Assembly: GCA_002419385.1 (NCBI GenBank)
Contig: DIFZ01000045.1
Span: 11,868 to 75,867, forward strand
Source of the DNA: Geobacter sp. UBA5735
GTDB lineage: Bacteria > Desulfobacterota > Desulfuromonadia > Geobacterales > Geobacteraceae
Direction: 5' to 3'
DNA length: 64,000 nucleotides
Positions 59,677 through 64,000 of the stretch are shown here, piece after piece; positions within the stretch are counted from its first letter, which is position 1, and every line of letters starts with the position of its first letter. Below the pieces are notes generated by a model that was given only the letters and a program-made list of their open reading frames with translations, had not been told where the DNA came from and searched no databases. The translations under genes were made by a program, and so were the position numbers.

Positions 59677-62341
59677 GAGCCTTGTAATACTGCTTGTCCT
59701 CATCGCTTGTCTTGCCGCCTGTAAAGCCAAGACAAAAGAGGAGCTTTACGCCGAGGGATTGGAGCAGATCAAGCAGGGGAACCCTGGCGGAGCCATAGTG
59801 CTGTTGAAAAATGCGCTGGATAAGGACCAGAATTATCTGGATGCGCGATACCAGCTTGCCGTCGCCTACATGAATGCCGGCAAGCATGACCAGGCGGAAA
59901 AGGAGTTTCAGAAGATCCTGCGGCAACGGCCTGCCTACCCGGGGCTCAAGCTCAGCCTGGCAAAACTCTATGTCAGCCTGAACAAGCCGGACAGGGCGAT
60001 TTCCGCCGCCCAGGATCTCCTCAAGGATAATCCGGGTTCGGCAGAGGCGCTCGAGGCTTTGGGCATTGCCTATATGGCCGGCAACAAACCCGCGGAAGCA
60101 GAGAGCAATCTGCTCAGGGCTCTCCAGTCGGAACCGGGGCGCCCGTCGACCCAGTTGGAACTGGCAACCCTCTACGCGGCTACCGGCAGAATGAAGGAAG
60201 CCAAAGGGCTTATCAACCAGGTTTTGCAGCAGGACCCGAAAAGCCAGAGGGCATACTATATCCTGGCGGCCGCGGAGATTTCCAGCGGCAATACGGATGC
60301 AGCGAATGCGGTCTACCAGCAAATAGCCCAGCTTTACCCATCCGATACCCAGGCCTTGTACAAGAGCGGCCTCCTCTACCTCGAAAAAGGCCGAACAGAC
60401 CAGGCTGACAGGATTGCGGCATCGATGATGGAAAAGTTTCCCAAACAGGCGGAAGGCTATCGGCTGAAAGGAATCATCAACTACCGCGCGAGGAATTACA
60501 CCGAAGCGGTGAACATGCTCCAGTCGTCCATCAAGCTGCGCCCGACAGTGGAGGCCTACTATTTCCTGGGCCTCAGCTCGTACGGCCTCGGTGACATGGA
60601 AAGCGCCCTCAGCCAGTTCCGCACGATCCTCGACCGGAATCCCTCGTTCGTGCGGGCCCGTCTTTTGACGGCCGTGATACTTCTCAGGCAAAAACGAATC
60701 GACGATTCCATTGCGGAAATCAACAAGGTGCTGCAGATCGACAGCGGGAATGCACCCGCTCACAACATCCTGGGTAGCGCTTACCTGGCAAAAGGCATGT
60801 ACGAAGAAGGAATGAAGGAGCTGAACAGGGCCACTGAACTGGATCCCAAAATGGCGGATGCCCACGTGAAAAAAGGCCTGCTGCTGTTCGGCAAGGGCAA
60901 GGAAAGGGAGGCGGAAACGGAACTGACGACGGCGGTTCGCGTTGCCCCTGAAATACTGAACACCAGGCTCCTGCTCTCATCCTACCACATTCGCCGCAAC
61001 GAGTTTGCCAAGGCCTTTGCCGTTACCCGGGAGGGGTTGAGCGGTACGAAGGGTGACGCGCCCCTCTACAACAACATGGCCCGGATCATGTTCCTGCAGA
61101 GGAAGCAGTCCGAGGGGCTCAACTATCTGGCAAGGGCGAAGGCGGCAGATCCGGCCTTTTTCCCCTCCTATTTCAACCTTGCCAACTATTATGCCGCGGC
61201 GGGTGACTACGGCAAGGCTCTGGCCGAGTACCAGGCGGTTCTCGCCAGGTCTCCGGGTAATGTGCGGGCGCTCCTCAGTTCTGCTGCTATCTGCCGGCTC
61301 AAGGGGAGGGACAAGGAGGCGTTGCAATTCTACGGTAGAGCCAAGGAGACCAAGGATCCGTCAGCCTATCTGGCCCTGGCCGGCTATTATTTCAGCAAAA
61401 AGGACGGCAAAAAGGCGATTGCCGTACTGGACGATGCCATCAAGTCCATTCAGCGCAATACCGGCGCCCTGGAGTTGAAGGGCCGTATTCTCTTGGACAT
61501 GAAGAAATACAAGGATGCGATCAATGCTTTCAACGACCTGGAGTCGGTTGCGCCCGACCGGGGTCTGCCCCTGAAGATCGGCGCCTATGTCGCTATGAAG
61601 GATTATGCCAAGGCTGCCAGCGAGGCTCGGCGTGCCATCACCCTGAAGCCCGGCTCGGCTTCAGGCTATATCTTGCTGGCCTCGGTGTACGAGAGCCGGA
61701 ACGATGTGGGGCGAGCCATCGAGGAAATGAGAACCGCGGTGAGGGTTGACGGCAAAAATCCCAATGCCCCGGTCATTCTGGGTAACCTCTATGCCAGGAA
61801 AAGGGATTTTGTGTCGGCCATGAACAGCTTTTCCGAGGCGGTGAGAAGAAGCCCCGATTTTGCGCCCGCCCATTTTGCCCGCGGCGTCGTGCTCGAACAG
61901 ACGGGGAAGAAGCGGGAAGCGATCGGAAGCTACCGGGAAGCCCTGGAAAAATCAGAACATCACGTACCTTCCCTCAACAATCTGGCATACCTTTATGCAG
62001 ACGGCTATGGTGACTCGAAAGAGGCCCTGACACTTGCCATAACGGCATACAAACTGGAGCCCGGCAGCCCCATGGTCATGGATACGCTCGGTTACGTGCT
62101 GCTGAAAAACGGCCGCCCGGCTGAAGCGAAGAAGCTGCTGGCAAACGCGGCCGCCCGGCTGCCGTCGAACCCGACGGTTCTCTATCATCTCGCCATAGCC
62201 TGTAAGGAAACGGGAGACCGGAACGGGGCGGCAGCGAATCTGAAGAAAGCGTTGCAGCTGGGAGGCTTTGCCGAAGCTGCTGCCGCACGGTCCATGTATG
62301 CCGGACTGGTTAATCCGAAAAGCACCAGGAGAGCACAATGA
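59669..62341 (+). CDS. prsT: PEP-CTERM/exosortase-locus TPR lipoprotein (PrsT type)
   Basis: 890 residues from TTG 59669, with GGAGG 8 bases before it; an ATG at 59654 would put that site inside the gene. A lipoprotein signal FRSLVILLVLIACLAAC is followed by about twenty tetratricopeptide repeats across the rest. Examples are AEGLEQIKQGNPGGAIVLLK, DARYQLAVAYMNAGKHDQAE and APAHNILGSAYLAKGMYEEG. Length, position and signal match the TPR lipoprotein found beside the sugar transferase in exosortase-linked exopolysaccharide loci. It probably scaffolds the outer-membrane secretion complex. The stop overlaps the sugar transferase start (ATGA). Confidence 0.88.
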   Translation: MFRSLVILLVLIACLAACKAKTKEELYAEGLEQIKQGNPGGAIVLLKNALDKDQNYLDARYQLAVAYMNAGKHDQAEKEFQKILRQRPAYPGLKLSLAKLYVSLNKPDRAISAAQDLLKDNPGSAEALEALGIAYMAGNKPAEAESNLLRALQSEPGRPSTQLELATLYAATGRMKEAKGLINQVLQQDPKSQRAYYILAAAEISSGNTDAANAVYQQIAQLYPSDTQALYKSGLLYLEKGRTDQADRIAASMMEKFPKQAEGYRLKGIINYRARNYTEAVNMLQSSIKLRPTVEAYYFLGLSSYGLGDMESALSQFRTILDRNPSFVRARLLTAVILLRQKRIDDSIAEINKVLQIDSGNAPAHNILGSAYLAKGMYEEGMKELNRATELDPKMADAHVKKGLLLFGKGKEREAETELTTAVRVAPEILNTRLLLSSYHIRRNEFAKAFAVTREGLSGTKGDAPLYNNMARIMFLQRKQSEGLNYLARAKAADPAFFPSYFNLANYYAAAGDYGKALAEYQAVLARSPGNVRALLSSAAICRLKGRDKEALQFYGRAKETKDPSAYLALAGYYFSKKDGKKAIAVLDDAIKSIQRNTGALELKGRILLDMKKYKDAINAFNDLESVAPDRGLPLKIGAYVAMKDYAKAASEARRAITLKPGSASGYILLASVYESRNDVGRAIEEMRTAVRVDGKNPNAPVILGNLYARKRDFVSAMNSFSEAVRRSPDFAPAHFARGVVLEQTGKKREAIGSYREALEKSEHHVPSLNNLAYLYADGYGDSKEALTLAITAYKLEPGSPMVMDTLGYVLLKNGRPAEAKKLLANAAARLPSNPTVLYHLAIACKETGDRNGAAANLKKALQLGGFAEAAAARSMYAGLVNPKSTRRAQ

Positions 62342-63696
62342 CCAGAATGATACTGATTCTCATTGCAGGCGACATCGTTTGCAGTCTTTCAGCACTGTCG
62401 CTTGCTCTGCTTCCTGTGACGGGCAAGGTTTTCGGCCTGATGGAATCGTCCCCGGGAGGAAGCCTCAACAGGGTCATATTTGTTGCGGTGCTGCTGTTTT
62501 CCTCCTTTGTCGCCGAGGTCTACCGGGACGACCGGGAGATGGGGGGGAGGGAAATCGCGATCCGGATCGCTGTCGCTCTCTGCTGTTCCCTGATGTTTCT
62601 CTCTTCTCTTTACTACCTCCTGCCGTCGGCCAAATTCGGGCGGATCGTACTGGTGACGGCACTGGTCCTTTTCGGGATCCTCCAGTTTGCATGGCATGCT
62701 TTCGTCAGGATCCAATCGAACCTTCCCGTGTTCGCGAAAAGAGTCCTGATCCTCGGCGCCGGGCCGTTAGCCAAACGTATCGGCGGGTTGATCTCCGCCC
62801 GGAACAGCCACTATATCCTGACAGGATATGTGAACTGCACCAGCGAGTCCGTCAATGTGCCCTACCAGTCCATCGTCGGGGATTTCGAAAATCTCTATGA
62901 AACCGTCAAGAAGAAAAAGGCGAACAAAGTGGTTGTGTCACTGTCTGAGCGTCGTGGTGTCTTTCCTCTGCAGGATATGCTAAACTGCAAGTTGAGCGGT
63001 ATCGAGGTGCTTGATGCCCCTTCGTTCTATGAAAAGGTGACGGGAAAGCTGCTGCTGGAGAACATCACCCCGAGCTGGTTCATCTTTTCCCACGGTTTCC
63101 GGAGCACCCTGCTGTTCCGGCTGGCAAAAAGAATGATCGATGTGGTGCTGTCCCTGGTGGGGCTGCTGGTGTTCCTGCCGTTTTTCCCGGTGCTGGCCCT
63201 GCTCATGCGCCTGGATTCTCCCGGCCCGCTTTTCTTCAGTCAGGAGCGCGTCGGCGAAGGGGAAAAGCCTTTTACTATTTACAAATTCAGGACAATGCGG
63301 CAGGATGCCGAAGAGGGGACCGGCGCCGTATGGGCGCGGAGGAACGATCCCCGGATAACGAAGCTGGGTGCGTTTCTGCGCAAGAGCCGGATCGACGAGA
63401 TACCCCAGCTGTTCAATGTCCTGCTGGGTGAGATGAGCCTTGTCGGACCCCGGCCGGAACGTCCGGAGTTCGTGGAGGAGCTCAAGAAGATCATACCCTA
63501 TTATTCCGAGCGGCATTTCGTAAAGCCCGGCGTAACGGGGTGGGCACAGGTCTGCTATCCTTATGGGTCTTCAGTGGAAGACGCATTGGAAAAGCTGCGT
63601 TATGACCTCTACTACACCAAGAATATTTCCTTCGGCCTGGATTGCCGGGTCATACTGAAGACTATTGGCGTGGTGCTGTTGAGAAGGGGAAGATAG
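62338..63696 (+). CDS. Polyprenyl glycosylphosphotransferase, EpsB/TIGR03013-type sugar transferase
   Basis: 452 residues. An N-terminal membrane region of three or four helices (MILILIAGDIVCSLSALSLA and others up to about residue 125) is followed by a CoA-binding-like nucleotide fold (RVLILGAGPLAKRIGGL). A further membrane helix (RMIDVVLSLVGLLVFLPFFP) leads into the bacterial sugar transferase domain: KFRTMRQDAEEG, LRKSRIDEIPQLFNVLLGEM and SLVGPRPERPEF. It starts exopolysaccharide assembly by loading the first sugar phosphate on undecaprenyl phosphate. It is coupled to prsT. A perfect GCGCACT-G-AGTGCGC palindrome follows the stop (63698-63712). Confidence 0.92.
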   Translation: MTRMILILIAGDIVCSLSALSLALLPVTGKVFGLMESSPGGSLNRVIFVAVLLFSSFVAEVYRDDREMGGREIAIRIAVALCCSLMFLSSLYYLLPSAKFGRIVLVTALVLFGILQFAWHAFVRIQSNLPVFAKRVLILGAGPLAKRIGGLISARNSHYILTGYVNCTSESVNVPYQSIVGDFENLYETVKKKKANKVVVSLSERRGVFPLQDMLNCKLSGIEVLDAPSFYEKVTGKLLLENITPSWFIFSHGFRSTLLFRLAKRMIDVVLSLVGLLVFLPFFPVLALLMRLDSPGPLFFSQERVGEGEKPFTIYKFRTMRQDAEEGTGAVWARRNDPRITKLGAFLRKSRIDEIPQLFNVLLGEMSLVGPRPERPEFVEELKKIIPYYSERHFVKPGVTGWAQVCYPYGSSVEDALEKLRYDLYYTKNISFGLDCRVILKTIGVVLLRRGR

Positions 63697-63810
63697 AGCG
63701 CACTGAGTGCGCGTTGCATGCGTTGCACGCGGGGAAGCGAATGAAGCGGGGAATGCGGGGAAGCGTTGAAAGCGAGTAATGCGAGCAAGAGTGTTTTCCG
63801 CATGAACGAA

Positions 63811-63924
63811 GTGGCCGCTTGAATGGAATGATCGCTTAACCTCTTCTCCTCGATAGAGTGGCCGCTTGAATGGAATGATCGCTTAACCGCTTCTCCTCGA
63901 TAGAGTGGCCGCTTGAATGAAATG
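63811..63924. repeat. 47-bp tandem repeat, about 2.4 copies
   Basis: Copies begin at 63811, 63858 and 63905 (GTGGCCGCTTGAATGGAATG and so on). The first two differ at one position, and the third stops after 20 bases. The rest of 63697-63968 is low-complexity (GCGGGGAAGCG-like motifs) with no gene. The array lies between the sugar transferase and the next operon gene. Confidence 0.9.
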
Positions 63925-63968
63925 TACCCTTTGCCGCGTTGCCTCGAACATAGTGAATGGAGACTCCT

Positions 63969-64000
63969 ATGAAAAAATTTATCCTGAGTATCATGATGCT
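63969..64000 (+). CDS. Start of a further exported protein (truncated by window end)
   Basis: ATG 63969 is preceded by TGGAGA 5 bases upstream and begins MKKFILSIMM, the opening of a signal peptide or lipoprotein. In exosortase-type loci the gene after the sugar transferase is often the outer-membrane polysaccharide export protein, which would fit. Only ten codons are visible, so the identity cannot be shown. Confidence 0.55.
   Translation, partial: MKKFILSIMM

Noticed and set aside
63811..63924. Possible CRISPR array
   Set aside because: The 47-bp units are in direct contact with no spacers and there are no cas genes.

Overview
The window reads as the chromosome of a free-living, GC-rich deltaproteobacterium of the Geobacter type (Geobacteraceae). 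The gene order recA-pilT-recX-alaS-argB-argD-argF-argG-argH-lysA-dapA-dapB-dapL, the use of the DapL aminotransferase route to lysine, the many sigma-54 (-24/-12) promoters paired with NtrC-type activators, and the PEP-CTERM/exosortase-type exopolysaccharide genes all fit. No rRNA, tRNA, phage, transposase gene or CRISPR array was seen.

Layout. 1-1044: 5' part of a sensor protein that runs off the left edge (minus strand). 1.5-7.1 kb: a small secreted protein, then a compact minus-strand run of pseudo-receiver membrane protein, LysM protein, dapF, nfo and a macrodomain hydrolase. 7.3-16.6 kb: a sensor kinase and a frameshifted sigma-54 activator, followed by a sigma-54-promoted iron alcohol dehydrogenase, an outer-membrane MetA-like protein, an acyl-CoA transferase and a FIST sensor protein. 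17.3-21.1 kb: Rrf2 regulator, cysK, larE and a B12/radical SAM enzyme. 21-25.6 kb: PilZ, MutT, a sigma-54-promoted unknown protein, small lipoproteins and a compact DacB. 25.7-34.4 kb: a U32/RlhA protein with an apparently leaderless promoter, a LysE exporter, an aryl-CoA ligase, then larB, larC, pgpA and cinA. With larE this gives the full nickel-pincer-nucleotide synthesis set, but no larA. 34.6-51.6 kb: recA, pilT, recX, alaS, the arginine genes from argB on, and the lysine/DAP genes. 52-64 kb: a PEP-CTERM protein, a DUF1566 surface protein, secreted and hypothetical proteins, a second NtrC-type two-component pair, then a sigma-54 promoter driving a pseudo-receiver, the PrsT-type TPR lipoprotein, an EpsB-type sugar transferase and the first codons of a further exported protein.

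How the parts work together. Two separate kinase/activator pairs each lie next to sigma-54 promoters. The pair at 7.5-10.9 kb sits upstream of the alcohol dehydrogenase promoter, which has its own candidate enhancer palindromes. The pair at 56-58.6 kb lies among the promoters of the PEP-CTERM, DUF1566 and exopolysaccharide genes. Many intergenic gaps are filled with dispersed palindromic or MITE-like repeats, notably larB-larC, cinA-recA, alaS-argB, argG-argH, dapA-dapB and 59.0-59.2 kb. The points most worth a second look are the slippery-site frameshift in the activator gene, the enhancer-like palindrome clusters, the split lar gene set and the heptamer-phased repeat elements.
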